A DNA stretch of 6,405 nucleotides, from contig DNGN01000052.1 in the NCBI GenBank assembly GCA_003486225.1, positions 1,075-7,479 on the forward strand, given 5' to 3'. The DNA comes from Chloroflexota bacterium (GTDB taxonomy: Bacteria > Chloroflexota > Anaerolineae > Anaerolineales > UBA11579). Shown here piece by piece: positions 1 through 5,972 of this stretch (position 1 is the first letter of the stretch; every line of letters starts with the position of its first letter). The translations under genes were made by a program, and so were the position numbers. The notes beneath the pieces were generated by a model. The model saw only the letters and a list, made by a program, of their open reading frames with translations, was not told the origin of the DNA and did not search any database.

Positions 1-197
1 ACGACCGCATCGCCTTTCGCTCCACCATGCGCGGCACCCACCAGGCGGAATTTTTTGGGTTCCCGCCTAGCGGCAAGAAAATAACCATCAGCCTGCTGGA
101 TATCATCCATATCCGGGAGGGAAAATTTGTGGAGCAATGGGGCGGACCAGATATGTTAAGCCTGATCCGTCAGCTTGGGGCAGAAATATCCTCGTGA
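1..197 (+). CDS. SnoaL-like ester cyclase, C-terminal part (5' end outside window)
   Basis: The frame is open from base 3 to a TGA at 195-197, giving the last 64 residues of a protein that starts upstream. The visible part reads FRSTMRGTHQ, then EFFGFPPSGKKITI, a hydrophobic strand, HIREGKFVEQWGG, and a closing DMLSLIRQLGA. This order matches the C-terminal half of SnoaL-like/ester cyclase proteins of the NTF2 fold, which typically show a TxRGTHxGEFxGxPPTGK segment, then IxxxxxGKIxExW and a closing DxxGLLxQLG. Known members include polyketide cyclases, but most stand-alone bacterial members have no known substrate, so no reaction is assigned. The gene converges on the serine hydrolase at 289. 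The 91 bases between them show no convincing terminator. The family call is fairly sure; the function is not. Confidence 0.8.
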   Translation, partial: DRIAFRSTMRGTHQAEFFGFPPSGKKITISLLDIIHIREGKFVEQWGGPDMLSLIRQLGAEISS

Positions 198-288
198 TTG
201 GTACGGCAATTCCTTGCTGGCCCTGGAAATCCTTCCCGTATTCACCCCGGTGTGATTAACCAAATAGCCTCCAGTCCTTCGTTAACCA

Positions 289-1557
289 TTAAGCCAGAGT
301 TCTGCCAGATCTTTTTCTGCGCCAGATCAGGAACACCACCAGGCCGATCATTAAAATAACAACAATGCCTGTGGCCAAAAGGGTATAGTTACTCGCCCAA
401 CCATATTCTTGAGTCATACTGTTCACTATCTCATCGAATAGCGCATCGCTGGCATCGCTGTTGGTCAAGATCACTATTCCCTGTCCTTTTTTCGGATAAC
501 CAACAATATAACTCTTGTACCCATCAGTTGCACCAGGGTGGAGGAAATAGAACAAATCGCCGCCATCATCACCTATCCATGGGCCCAATCCTCGACTATC
601 TAGCAGCGGAGTCAGCATCTCAACCGCCATTTCGTGCGAAATGATTTTCTCGGATTCTCCGGTATAGGTCAGCATCAGGTCGATATAGAATCGGGCCAGA
701 TCCGATGCGGTTGTCCACATACCCCCACCTGTTCCCAATTCGGGGAAGTTATGCCACTTTCCAGGGATCACTCGCCCGTCAGCCAGATGACCGGATGCCG
801 CAATTGGGGCAAGATTTTCAGGTATTGGGGATTGAAAGGTGCTGGCGTCCATGTCTAACGGGTCCAACACTGTTTTCTGCATCATCACATCGAAAGGCAT
901 CCCGACAACGTCAACCAACAACTGCTCGACAATCAGATACCCTCCGTTGGAATAAAAAAATTGGCTGCCCGGAACTGCTTCCACCCGCACTGGTTGGGAG
1001 TTGGCTGGTGGTTCTCCGTCCATGATCTGCTGGCGGTTGGGGATCGCTAACCCCTGTGCATAACCGATCAACGGGACTTCTACCACACCGGCACTATGGC
1101 TCAGGAGACGGCGCAGGGTAACCGCGGCCTGAGCTGTGTAATCGTTCTCCGGAATTTTCCATGAGACCAGCTGGTTGTTCACATCATTATCCAGGCCGAG
1201 TGCGCCGGCTTCAACATAATGCAGTGCAGCCATCGCCGTTATCGGTTTTGCGGTCGATCCGGGTTGGAAGAGTGTCTCAGTTGTGACCGGTTGGTCCTTC
1301 CCTGCTTCCACTACACCGTATGCTTTGGCCCACTCGATCTGAAAATTGTTGATCACGGCAATCGAAACCCCGGGAACTTTGTAATAGGCCATGCGGTCAA
1401 TGAGATTCATCCCCTGCCAGGGTGGATCTGACTGTTCAGCCAACAAACCATTCTCAACTCGCTCGATTTTTCTTTCAAGCGATTTTTCTGTCATCCCTGC
1501 ACAACTGGCCAGGAGAAATACAAACAAAATTGTGATCAATCCTCTTCGAATGACCAT
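289..1557 (-). CDS. Class C beta-lactamase-family serine hydrolase, lipoprotein with C-terminal membrane helix
   Basis: The product has 422 residues from the chosen ATG at 1557. That start has a GGAGGTG ribosome binding site (1563-1569) just upstream and opens directly into a lipoprotein signal: a positive MVIRR start, a hydrophobic core and the lipobox LASC with Cys19. The frame stays open to 1665, but that extension adds 36 residues without a signal. The catalytic motifs of the Beta-lactamase (PF00144) family are all visible: SxxK as STAK (Ser101, Lys104), YxN as YSN (Tyr202, Asn204) and the third-box equivalent HPG (His340-Gly342). This makes an active acyl-serine enzyme likely. Members include class C beta-lactamases, DD-peptidases and esterases; motifs alone do not separate them, so drug resistance should not be assumed. 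An odd feature is a C-terminal helix (about residues 391-413) ending in the positive tail RRKRSGR, so the domain would be held outside the membrane at both ends. Confidence 0.9.
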   Translation of the reverse strand: MVIRRGLITILFVFLLASCAGMTEKSLERKIERVENGLLAEQSDPPWQGMNLIDRMAYYKVPGVSIAVINNFQIEWAKAYGVVEAGKDQPVTTETLFQPGSTAKPITAMAALHYVEAGALGLDNDVNNQLVSWKIPENDYTAQAAVTLRRLLSHSAGVVEVPLIGYAQGLAIPNRQQIMDGEPPANSQPVRVEAVPGSQFFYSNGGYLIVEQLLVDVVGMPFDVMMQKTVLDPLDMDASTFQSPIPENLAPIAASGHLADGRVIPGKWHNFPELGTGGGMWTTASDLARFYIDLMLTYTGESEKIISHEMAVEMLTPLLDSRGLGPWIGDDGGDLFYFLHPGATDGYKSYIVGYPKKGQGIVILTNSDASDALFDEIVNSMTQEYGWASNYTLLATGIVVILMIGLVVFLIWRRKRSGRTLA

Positions 1558-1562
1558 TTTTT

Positions 1563-1569
1563 CACCTCC
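1563..1569 (-). promoter_or_regulatory. Ribosome binding site that sets the serine hydrolase start
   Basis: On the minus strand this reads GGAGGTG, a near-full match to the anti-Shine-Dalgarno sequence, five bases before the ATG at 1557. It decides for the internal start over the longer open frame reaching 1665. Confidence 0.85.
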
Positions 1570-1570
1570 A

Positions 1571-1897
1571 AGGATAAAATACCCCATTGATTCTTGTGTG
1601 TAAGGGAGACTTTGTAAGGGATTATTGGTATATACGAATAAAATAACGACGGGTTGCATCACCATAAACTGTAACCAGGTCAGCCCGGCCGAAAAGCGGA
1701 TGGTATAAACAATGAACAGAGACCGAAAAGCTGCGGGAATCTAAAGCCCGGAGGGTCAGAGGAAGGCTAATATTTCTAGCAAGCTTGTGTGAAAGATGAC
1801 TAAATCACCACAAGTCAAAACCACCAGCTTGACTGACTGGCCTAAACGGCGTTTTTCTGTTTCGGAACTTCAGCCCTAAACTCACTAAAGGGTTAAC
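1571..1897. other. Intergenic region between serine hydrolase and rpoD
   Basis: The roughly 330 bases between the ribosome binding site of the hydrolase and the rpoD terminator hold no gene that I can support. The hydrolase promoter should lie here on the minus strand. The stretch around 1620-1660 is AT-rich and has TATATA-like and TATTTTAT-like blocks, but no pair of -35 and -10 boxes at proper spacing stands out. A weak six-base inverted repeat (AGTCAA at 1813-1818, TTGACT at 1829-1834) is present without a U-tract. No RNA gene was recognised. Confidence 0.5.
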
Positions 1898-1927
1898 AAA
1901 AAAAGGACACTGCCTTAACAGTGTCCT
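1898..1927 (-). terminator. Intrinsic terminator of rpoD
   Basis: A perfect nine-base stem, AGGACACTG (1904-1912) with CAGTGTCCT (1919-1927), encloses a six-base loop. Seven A residues at 1898-1904 give a T-tract on the minus strand. It lies 27 bases past the rpoD stop and separates rpoD from the hydrolase gene, so the two are unlikely to form an operon. Confidence 0.92.
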
Positions 1928-1954
1928 ATCAAATCCTTAATGATCTAACCCTAT

Positions 1955-3202
1955 TTATTCACCCAGGTATTCGCGCAGCTTCCGTCGGATGACTGGGTGG
2001 CGCAGCCTGCTGAGGGCCTGGGCTTCGATCTGGCGCACGCGTTCACGCGTCACACCCATCTTGCGCCCAACCTCTTCCAACGTGTATGCCTGCCCGTCCA
2101 GCAGCCCATAGCGCAGCTGCAAGATGCGCACTTCGCGCGGCGGCAGGGTATTCAGCACCTCTTCCAGATGTTCCTTCAACAGGTTGTAGGTGGCTGATTC
2201 ATCCGGGGCAGGAGCTTCCCGGTCCTGGATGAAATCACCCAGCACCGAATCTTCCTCATCATCCGTCGGGGTCTCCAGCGAGAGCGGGCGGCGAGCCACC
2301 TGGATCATGTTCTCCACCTTTTTCGGCGGCACATCCAAAGCCTCGGCCAGTTCATCTACGGAGGGGTCGCGTCCCAGCCGCTGAGTGAGCTGGTGCTGCA
2401 CCCGCAGCAGTTTATTGATTTGGTCGCCCATATGCACCGGTACTCGGATCGTCCGCCCCTGGTCTGCAATGGCACGCGTAACCGCCTGCCGGATCCACCA
2501 GGTCGCATAGGTGCTGAACTTGTGCCCGCGCCGGTAATCAAATTTCTTTGCCGCGCGGATCAATCCGATATTGCCTTCCTGAATCAGGTCCTGGAAGGGG
2601 ACACCTCGACCCATATATTTCTTGGCAACACTGATCACCAGGCGCGAATTGGCGGTAATCAGATGTTCCCTGGCTGCCCAGCCGTCTTCAATATTATTGC
2701 GGTGTTCATATCGGTCATTCTCCCGCACGGATTTGCCATTCTGGGCTAAAGTTTCACGCGACAGGCGGCCTTTCTCAATCCGCTTGGCAAGGAAAACTTC
2801 CTCTTCAGCAGTCAGCAAAGGCACACGTCCAACTTCCTTAAGGTACAGACCGATCATATCGTCGGTATCGATATTCGCCAGATAGTTATCTTCTAACGCA
2901 ATTTCTTGATCTTCATCCCCTTCACCATCTTGATCTTCAACCTCGGCCAGCATGCCTGCCTCAGAAGGCTCGATGCTGGTATCGTCGTCCACGTAGGGGA
3001 TACCAGCGCTGAGCAAAGCTGCAAAGGCTTCTTCCAGCTTATCCACGTCCCGTTCAGCTTCAGGAAAGATGCTAAGAATATCATCAATGGTAACGTAGTT
3101 TTTCTGACGGCCTAAAGCAATCAGCCTTGCCACAGGGGAGAAATCCCCATCATCACCTTCGATCTCTTCTAAAATATTGTCATCAATCACATTCATTCGC
3201 AA
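1955..3202 (-). CDS. rpoD: Primary RNA polymerase sigma factor (sigma-70, RpoD/SigA)
   Basis: The 415-residue product is the housekeeping sigma factor that directs RNA polymerase to -10/-35 promoters. Domains in order: a region 1.1-like N-terminus (about 20-70), a very acidic linker (about 85-105), region 1.2 (about 112-145), region 2 (about 181-250) with [20 protein letters not shown] and the -10 melting motif [13 protein letters not shown], region 3 (about 259-335) and region 4 (about 347-411) with the helix-turn-helix [18 protein letters not shown] that reads the -35 box. Full regions 1.2 to 4 with the primary-type melting helix argue against an alternative sigma. The non-conserved insert between 1.2 and 2 is short (about 146-176), as in compact Gram-positive-type SigA. 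The start is TTG at 3202, five bases after GAGG; an ATG at 3196 lies eleven bases after it and would remove two residues. It is transcribed alone, with a terminator at 1898-1927. Confidence 0.96.
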   Translation of the reverse strand: MRMNVIDDNILEEIEGDDGDFSPVARLIALGRQKNYVTIDDILSIFPEAERDVDKLEEAFAALLSAGIPYVDDDTSIEPSEAGMLAEVEDQDGEGDEDQEIALEDNYLANIDTDDMIGLYLKEVGRVPLLTAEEEVFLAKRIEKGRLSRETLAQNGKSVRENDRYEHRNNIEDGWAAREHLITANSRLVISVAKKYMGRGVPFQDLIQEGNIGLIRAAKKFDYRRGHKFSTYATWWIRQAVTRAIADQGRTIRVPVHMGDQINKLLRVQHQLTQRLGRDPSVDELAEALDVPPKKVENMIQVARRPLSLETPTDDEEDSVLGDFIQDREAPAPDESATYNLLKEHLEEVLNTLPPREVRILQLRYGLLDGQAYTLEEVGRKMGVTRERVRQIEAQALSRLRHPVIRRKLREYLGE

Positions 3203-3207
3203 TTCAA

Positions 3208-3211
3208 CCTC
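3208..3211 (-). promoter_or_regulatory. rpoD ribosome binding site, spacing favours a TTG start
   Basis: The minus strand reads TGAGGTTGAATTGCGAATG. The GAGG core lies five bases before TTG (3202) and eleven before ATG (3196). Three neighbouring genes keep six to seven bases after their GGAGG (5780-5784, 6238-6242 and 1565-1569), so the TTG fits better, although ATG is the commoner codon. Confidence 0.5.
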
Positions 3212-3324
3212 ATAATTATCTCAGAAATTAGCTAATCTATCTCCATTTAAGAGTAGCTTATCAGTCATAATCTTACGCAAACGTGATGCGAATGTTTACT
3301 GAGTGCCAGCGTCATTCCACTTTC

Positions 3325-3353
3325 AGCATACACGTTTTAAATCCTTAAAGCAA
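3325..3353 (-). promoter_or_regulatory. Candidate proximal promoter of rpoD
   Basis: On the minus strand TTGCTT (3348-3353) and TATGCT (3325-3330) are 17 bases apart. They match the consensus at three and four of six positions. Initiation near 3318 would leave a leader of about 115 bases. The match is weak. A second poor candidate, TTCGCA with TATGAC 17 bases later, lies nearer the gene. Confidence 0.3.
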
Positions 3354-3474
3354 CCACCAAAAAGTACAACCGTTTGACCCGTAAAAAATCCCAGACGCAA
3401 TCCGATCTATCTCCTTGGCCCTCATATCACCAGGAGTTGAATCCGGTCAATCTGGCATAATTAGTGGGTGATTG

Positions 3475-3508
3475 AAACAAAAACCAGCAACCCCGATATC
3501 GTCGCTGG
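3475..3508 (-). terminator. Intrinsic terminator in the rpoD upstream region
   Basis: On the minus strand CCAGCGAC (3501-3508) pairs with GTTGCTGG (3484-3491) over eight positions, one a G-U pair, around a nine-base loop. TTTTTGTTT follows at 3475-3483. No protein gene ends here. The nearest upstream promoter on this strand is the one at 3539-3568, so this probably ends a very short transcript or acts as an attenuator in a long rpoD leader. Confidence 0.65.
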
Positions 3509-3532
3509 AATTTTGCTGAATGGTTTGTTGCT
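3475..3532 (-). ncRNA. Putative short leader or small RNA upstream of rpoD
   Basis: If transcription starts near the A at 3532, seven bases past the TATATT box, and stops in the T-run at 3475-3483, the product would be about 50-58 bases, mostly a single-stranded 5' arm followed by the terminator hairpin. The first six bases, AGCAAC, are complementary to GTTGCT in the 3' arm of the hairpin, so an alternative fold that opens the terminator is possible. This is inferred only from the promoter and terminator arrangement; it resembles no RNA family I know. Confidence 0.3.
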
Positions 3533-3535
3533 GAA
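3513..3535. repeat. Direct repeat TTGCTGAA overlapping the start of the minus-strand transcript
   Basis: TTGCTGAA occurs at 3513-3520 and 3528-3535, 15 bases apart from start to start, directly downstream of the minus-strand -10 box. A related GTCGCTGG lies at 3501-3508. It could be an operator or a source of alternative RNA pairing; it could also be chance. Confidence 0.4.
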
Positions 3536-3538
3536 AAG

Positions 3539-3568
3539 AATATACAACAAAATGAGTGTCAAAGTCAA
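3539..3568 (-). promoter_or_regulatory. Well-formed sigma-70 promoter reading towards rpoD
   Basis: The minus strand has TTGACT (3563-3568), an 18-base spacer and TATATT (3539-3544), each box matching five of six consensus positions. Upstream of the -35 box, 3577-3604 is almost all A and T, as in an UP element. It is the best promoter in the window. It is 330 bases from the rpoD start, with a terminator in between. Confidence 0.6.
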
Positions 3569-3701
3569 GAGGTAGATTGAAAATATATAATTTGTTAATA
3601 ATTTGACATGATTCCAGGAGGAAACAGGCTATTGCTGGCAGAAAATAACTTGGATTAACCTGAAATCCGGCTCTAAAACGCCTCAAAAAGCCTTTCAAGG
3701 T

Positions 3702-3707
3702 TATAAT
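3702..3707 (+). promoter_or_regulatory. Perfect -10 box for the deacetylase-like gene
   Basis: TATAAT lies 36 bases before the ATG at 3744, predicting a start of transcription near 3714 and a leader of about 30 bases. No good -35 box is found 16-18 bases upstream, so it may need an activator. If real, it rules out the upstream TTG at 3708 as the translation start. Confidence 0.4.
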
Positions 3708-3743
3708 TTGCATCATTTGGAGAATGGAGTCAGCCTAACACCT

Positions 3744-4799
3744 ATGAAACATCGCCCCTTACAATTTTCACGTCGGGATTTTATCCGCCTCGCCGGCCTC
3801 TCGATCCTCGGTTTAGGCATGGATTCCGTCCTGGCAGCCTGCAGCCGCCCCTCTCCCCAGGCAGCAATCATTCCCCCCAGCCCGACAACCACCCCCCAGC
3901 CAAGCCTAACCGCTACGCAGGTACCTGCCACCCCGACCACCACCCCGCAGCCTTCCCCCACCATAGACGGGGTTTCCCTGACTGCCACGGCAGCAGAGGC
4001 CGCATTGTCCCCCCGGGACCGGCTGCGCCTCAGCTTGATAGAAAAATATGGGTCCGCTACCAGAGCCCTGCCGCTGGAATTCCATGGCGACCTGTACTGG
4101 TTTTTTGATGGCGCGTATTCGATGGATACGACTACCTTTACCTGGCTCATGAGCTGGTTTCAGCAAAATGATGTCTGGGCCGTCAGCGCAGATGAGCTGC
4201 TCGGCTTTTTAGACGGTACGCTCCAGCTGCCAGCCCGCAGCGTGATCCTGACCACCGACTCCGGCAGCAGTTCCGTCGAATCCCTGCAGCGCATGATCCC
4301 CATCCTGCAGGACACCGGCATGCACTTCATCAGCTTCATCTGGACAATGCAAATGCTCCCCGAGGAGACTGCCGGATGCCCAAACAACCTGTGCTGGGAC
4401 ACCTTCAATCTAGCCAGGGAGTCTGGGGTCTATTCATTCGGTACCCACACCGAATATCATCTCCCCCTGGCAGAAAAAGACGAATCGTTTGGTATGCAGG
4501 ATGTAGCTCAATCGATAGAGGAGATCGAAACAAATCTCGGCATCTCTCCTCAGCTGCTCTCGTGGCCGCTCGAGTCTTGCCCCAGATGGGGTGAAAACCT
4601 GATTGATTTAGGGATCAGAGCTGCGTTTGGCGGGCGTTCTCGATCGCTCGATCAATGCTCTGTCTATGCGCAAGACCCGCTGCCTTACTGCCTGCCGCGC
4701 CTCTTCCCACCCAACCGTCAAGACCGCCTTTCCGCACGCCCCGACGGCATGACCATTGAAGACCTGGCGGCCAATTACATGGATGGCTTTGAAAGGTAA
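3744..4799 (+). CDS. Tat-exported lipoprotein with NodB-like polysaccharide deacetylase domain, altered metal motif
   Basis: The product has 351 residues from the ATG at 3744. The frame can be extended to a TTG at 3708, but that codon abuts a TATAAT box and the ATG opens straight into the signal. That signal is a twin-arginine one, SRRDFIR (residues 9-15), with a hydrophobic core and the lipobox LAAC (Cys33), so folded export and lipid anchoring are likely. A Pro/Thr linker (about 34-75) leads to the catalytic domain. Its NodB-family motifs are recognisable: motif 1 as TTDSG (170-174) in place of TFDDG, motif 2 as HTEYH (His235, His239) intact, and a motif 3-like SWPLES (273-278). Family enzymes remove N- or O-acetyl groups from polysaccharides using a metal held by Asp and two His; here the metal Asp is Ser173, so activity is uncertain. 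The sulfotransferase gene starts seven bases past the stop, suggesting one operon. Confidence 0.8.
   Translation: MKHRPLQFSRRDFIRLAGLSILGLGMDSVLAACSRPSPQAAIIPPSPTTTPQPSLTATQVPATPTTTPQPSPTIDGVSLTATAAEAALSPRDRLRLSLIEKYGSATRALPLEFHGDLYWFFDGAYSMDTTTFTWLMSWFQQNDVWAVSADELLGFLDGTLQLPARSVILTTDSGSSSVESLQRMIPILQDTGMHFISFIWTMQMLPEETAGCPNNLCWDTFNLARESGVYSFGTHTEYHLPLAEKDESFGMQDVAQSIEEIETNLGISPQLLSWPLESCPRWGENLIDLGIRAAFGGRSRSLDQCSVYAQDPLPYCLPRLFPPNRQDRLSARPDGMTIEDLAANYMDGFER
3882..3956 (+). repeat. Pro/Thr linker repeat inside the deacetylase-like gene
   Basis: The peptide PTTTPQPS is encoded twice, at 3882-3905 and 3933-3956, in a linker made mostly of Pro, Thr, Ser, Ala and Gln. The DNA copies differ mainly at third positions. 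Such linkers usually space an enzyme from its lipid anchor and are often glycosylated in surface proteins; that role is inferred. Confidence 0.7.
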
Positions 4800-4806
4800 A
4801 CCGCGC

Positions 4807-5637
4807 ATGCTGCCCAATTTCCTGATCATCGGCTCCCAGAAATCCGGCACCACCTCCCTGTACCACGTGCTGCGCCAGCACCCCCAGATTTTTATGCCGG
4901 ATCGCAAAGAGGTCAATTTCTTTTTCCTGGATCAGGAATACCGCCGCGGCTCGCAGTACTATCAGGACTATTTTGACCCGGCACCCCCGCAAACCGCTGC
5001 CCTGGGTGAGGCCTCACCAGGCTATATCTGCCACCCCGACGTGCCTGCCCGCATCCACCAGCTTTTACCGCAAGCCAAGCTGATCCTCACCGTGCGCAAC
5101 CCGATTGAACGCGCCTATTCCCAATACTGGGATAACCGCCGCAGCCTCTCTGAATACCTAACCTTCGCCGAGGTCGTCGACCTCGCCCTGGAACCCACCT
5201 ACCACCCAGCGCGCCTGGGCTATTTCAGCCGCGGCACGTATATCCAGTACATCCAGCGTTACCTGGCCTTCTTCCCGCCTGAAAACCTGCTCATCCTGCC
5301 CTTTGACGACCTGCGTCACTCCCCCGCCAGCTTTTACCGCCGCATCTATCAATTCCTTGGGGTGGATCCCGATTTTCACACACCAGCAATGACCACCAGC
5401 TTCAACCCGGCGGCCATTTGGCACAATCCGCTCTACCAATGGTTCTTTTCCAAACCTGCCCGCGCCCGTTGGCTGCCTGCCAAACTGCGCCGTTTGACCT
5501 TCTTCGGGCCGCGCACGCCCTGGCAATACCCGCCCATGGAAGCCACATTGCGCCAGAAACTGGTCGATTTTTACCGGCCCTGGAACGCCCGTCTCGGTGA
5601 ATTCCTCGACCGCGACCTCTCCATCTGGGATTCCTAG
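4807..5637 (+). CDS. PAPS-dependent sulfotransferase domain protein
   Basis: The product has 276 residues from the ATG at 4807. That start places PNFLIIGSQKSGTTSLY at the very N-terminus, as is usual, and follows an AAAGG at 4792-4796. The ATG at 4783, inside the preceding gene, has no ribosome binding site. GSQKSGTTS (residues 9-17) is the 5'-phosphosulfate loop and RNPIERAYSQY (97-107) the 3'-phosphate site that holds PAPS. KEVNFFF (34-40), the block SRGTYIQYIQRYLAFFP and the segment DDLRHSPASFYRRIYQFLGV follow the same family order. Length and motifs fit a complete cytoplasmic Sulfotransfer_1/Sulfotransfer_3 enzyme transferring sulfate from PAPS to a hydroxyl or amino group. The acceptor cannot be read from the sequence; the deacetylase-like partner seven bases upstream suggests a glycan, as in N-deacetylase/N-sulfotransferase logic. 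No APS kinase or ATP sulfurylase gene is in the window. Confidence 0.9.
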   Translation: MLPNFLIIGSQKSGTTSLYHVLRQHPQIFMPDRKEVNFFFLDQEYRRGSQYYQDYFDPAPPQTAALGEASPGYICHPDVPARIHQLLPQAKLILTVRNPIERAYSQYWDNRRSLSEYLTFAEVVDLALEPTYHPARLGYFSRGTYIQYIQRYLAFFPPENLLILPFDDLRHSPASFYRRIYQFLGVDPDFHTPAMTTSFNPAAIWHNPLYQWFFSKPARARWLPAKLRRLTFFGPRTPWQYPPMEATLRQKLVDFYRPWNARLGEFLDRDLSIWDS

Positions 5638-5698
5638 CCCCTTCCAACCCTGACTGCATTTCCAGGCCTTCTCTCAACCTTTCCTGTTCAATGCAACC

Positions 5699-5726
5699 TT
5701 GGACCACTTTTTTCGTATAGTGTAGT
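5699..5726 (+). promoter_or_regulatory. Candidate promoter of the small membrane peptide gene
   Basis: TTGGAC (5699-5704) and TGTAGT (5721-5726) are 16 bases apart. An overlapping TATAGT (5716-5721) matches the -10 consensus better but lacks a -35 box. Either would start transcription near 5728-5733, at the foot of the hairpin described next. Confidence 0.35.
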
Positions 5727-5732
5727 GATTGG

Positions 5733-5751
5733 CCTTGAAAATCAAGGTTTT
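5733..5751 (+). other. Small hairpin followed by four T, in the leader of the small peptide gene
   Basis: CCTTGA (5733-5738) and TCAAGG (5742-5747) form a perfect six-base stem with loop AAA, followed by TTTT. It could be a weak terminator for the sulfotransferase transcript, or, if transcription starts near 5730, a 5'-terminal hairpin that stabilises the small mRNA. The dyad could also be an operator. No better terminator follows the sulfotransferase. Confidence 0.45.
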
Positions 5752-5790
5752 GAGAAATAACCAACTTACCTTTACAAATGGAGGCATACA

Positions 5791-5961
5791 ATGGGTTGTC
5801 TAAAAGCGATCGTCGGGATAATTACAGGGCTCATCGGCCTGGTGGTCGGAATTGTCGGCTTGGTGCTCGGTTTGGCTGGCGGCATCGTCGGCCTGGTGAT
5901 TGGAGCTATCGTGTTGGCACTGGTGCTCATCCCAATCGGCATCCTGGTTGCGATATTCTAA
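5791..5961 (+). CDS. Small glycine-zipper membrane peptide, 56 residues, unknown function
   Basis: This short gene runs from ATG at 5791 to TAA at 5959-5961. A TGGAGG ribosome binding site (5779-5784) lies six bases before the ATG and a strong terminator twelve bases after the stop, which strongly support a real gene. The peptide begins MGCLKAI and is then almost entirely Gly, Ile, Val, Leu and Ala. It has no charged residue after Lys5 and one Pro (48), so it should span the membrane once or as a tight hairpin. Glycines at 9, 13, 16, 20, 23, 27, 30/31, 34 and 38 alternate at steps of four and three, a heptad glycine face that favours close helix packing and oligomers. The block (I/V)GLVxG occurs three times (15-20, 22-27, 33-38). 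Candidate roles, all inferred, are a membrane-stress peptide, a pore or toxin-like peptide, or a small subunit. It is not recognised as a named family. Confidence 0.8.
   Translation: MGCLKAIVGIITGLIGLVVGIVGLVLGLAGGIVGLVIGAIVLALVLIPIGILVAIF
5833..5904 (+). repeat. Internal (I/V)GLVxG repeats of the small membrane peptide
   Basis: Three related 18-base units at 5833-5850, 5854-5871 and 5887-5904 share a GGCYTGGTG core and encode IGLVVG, VGLVLG and VGLVIG. The first two are in a 21-base register, the third is 33 bases on, pointing to growth by duplication followed by an insertion. Confidence 0.7.
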
Positions 5962-5972
5962 TGACCAAGAAC

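Larger units (their letters stand above)
3203..3743. other. Divergent regulatory region between rpoD and the deacetylase-like gene
   Basis: This 541-base gap holds no protein gene that I can support. The minus strand has an open frame of 89 codons (3447-3716), but it lacks a ribosome binding site and resembles no family. What can be seen is one good minus-strand promoter with an AT-rich upstream block, an intrinsic terminator just past it, a weaker candidate rpoD promoter nearer the gene, and a perfect TATAAT box for the plus-strand gene. The block 3570-3610 is strikingly AT-rich compared with the flanking genes. Confidence 0.6.

Noticed and set aside
198..288. Terminator between the ester cyclase and the serine hydrolase
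   Set aside because: Only a direct repeat TTAACCA (256-262 and 282-288) is seen, with no stem followed by a T-run.
289..1557. Reading the serine hydrolase as an antibiotic resistance gene
   Set aside because: The STAK, YSN and HPG motifs are shared by peptidases and esterases of the same family. Sequence motifs alone do not show beta-lactam hydrolysis.
3323..3400. A 25-residue TTG-start leader peptide on the minus strand after an AAGGAG
   Set aside because: The spacing is long, the start codon weak, the composition unremarkable, and such a short frame can arise by chance.
3603..3632. Perfect TTGACA on the plus strand upstream of the deacetylase-like gene
   Set aside because: The bases 16-18 downstream (AGGCTA, GGCTAT) are not a -10 box, and the TATAAT at 3702 is far too distant to pair with it.
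3447..3716. An 89-codon minus-strand open frame in the rpoD upstream region
   Set aside because: It lacks a ribosome binding site and any family resemblance, and it covers the promoter, terminator and AT-rich block described here.
4783..4806. Earlier ATG start of the sulfotransferase inside the deacetylase-like gene
   Set aside because: It has no ribosome binding site, and the family usually begins right at the P-x-FLIIG segment, as from the ATG at 4807.
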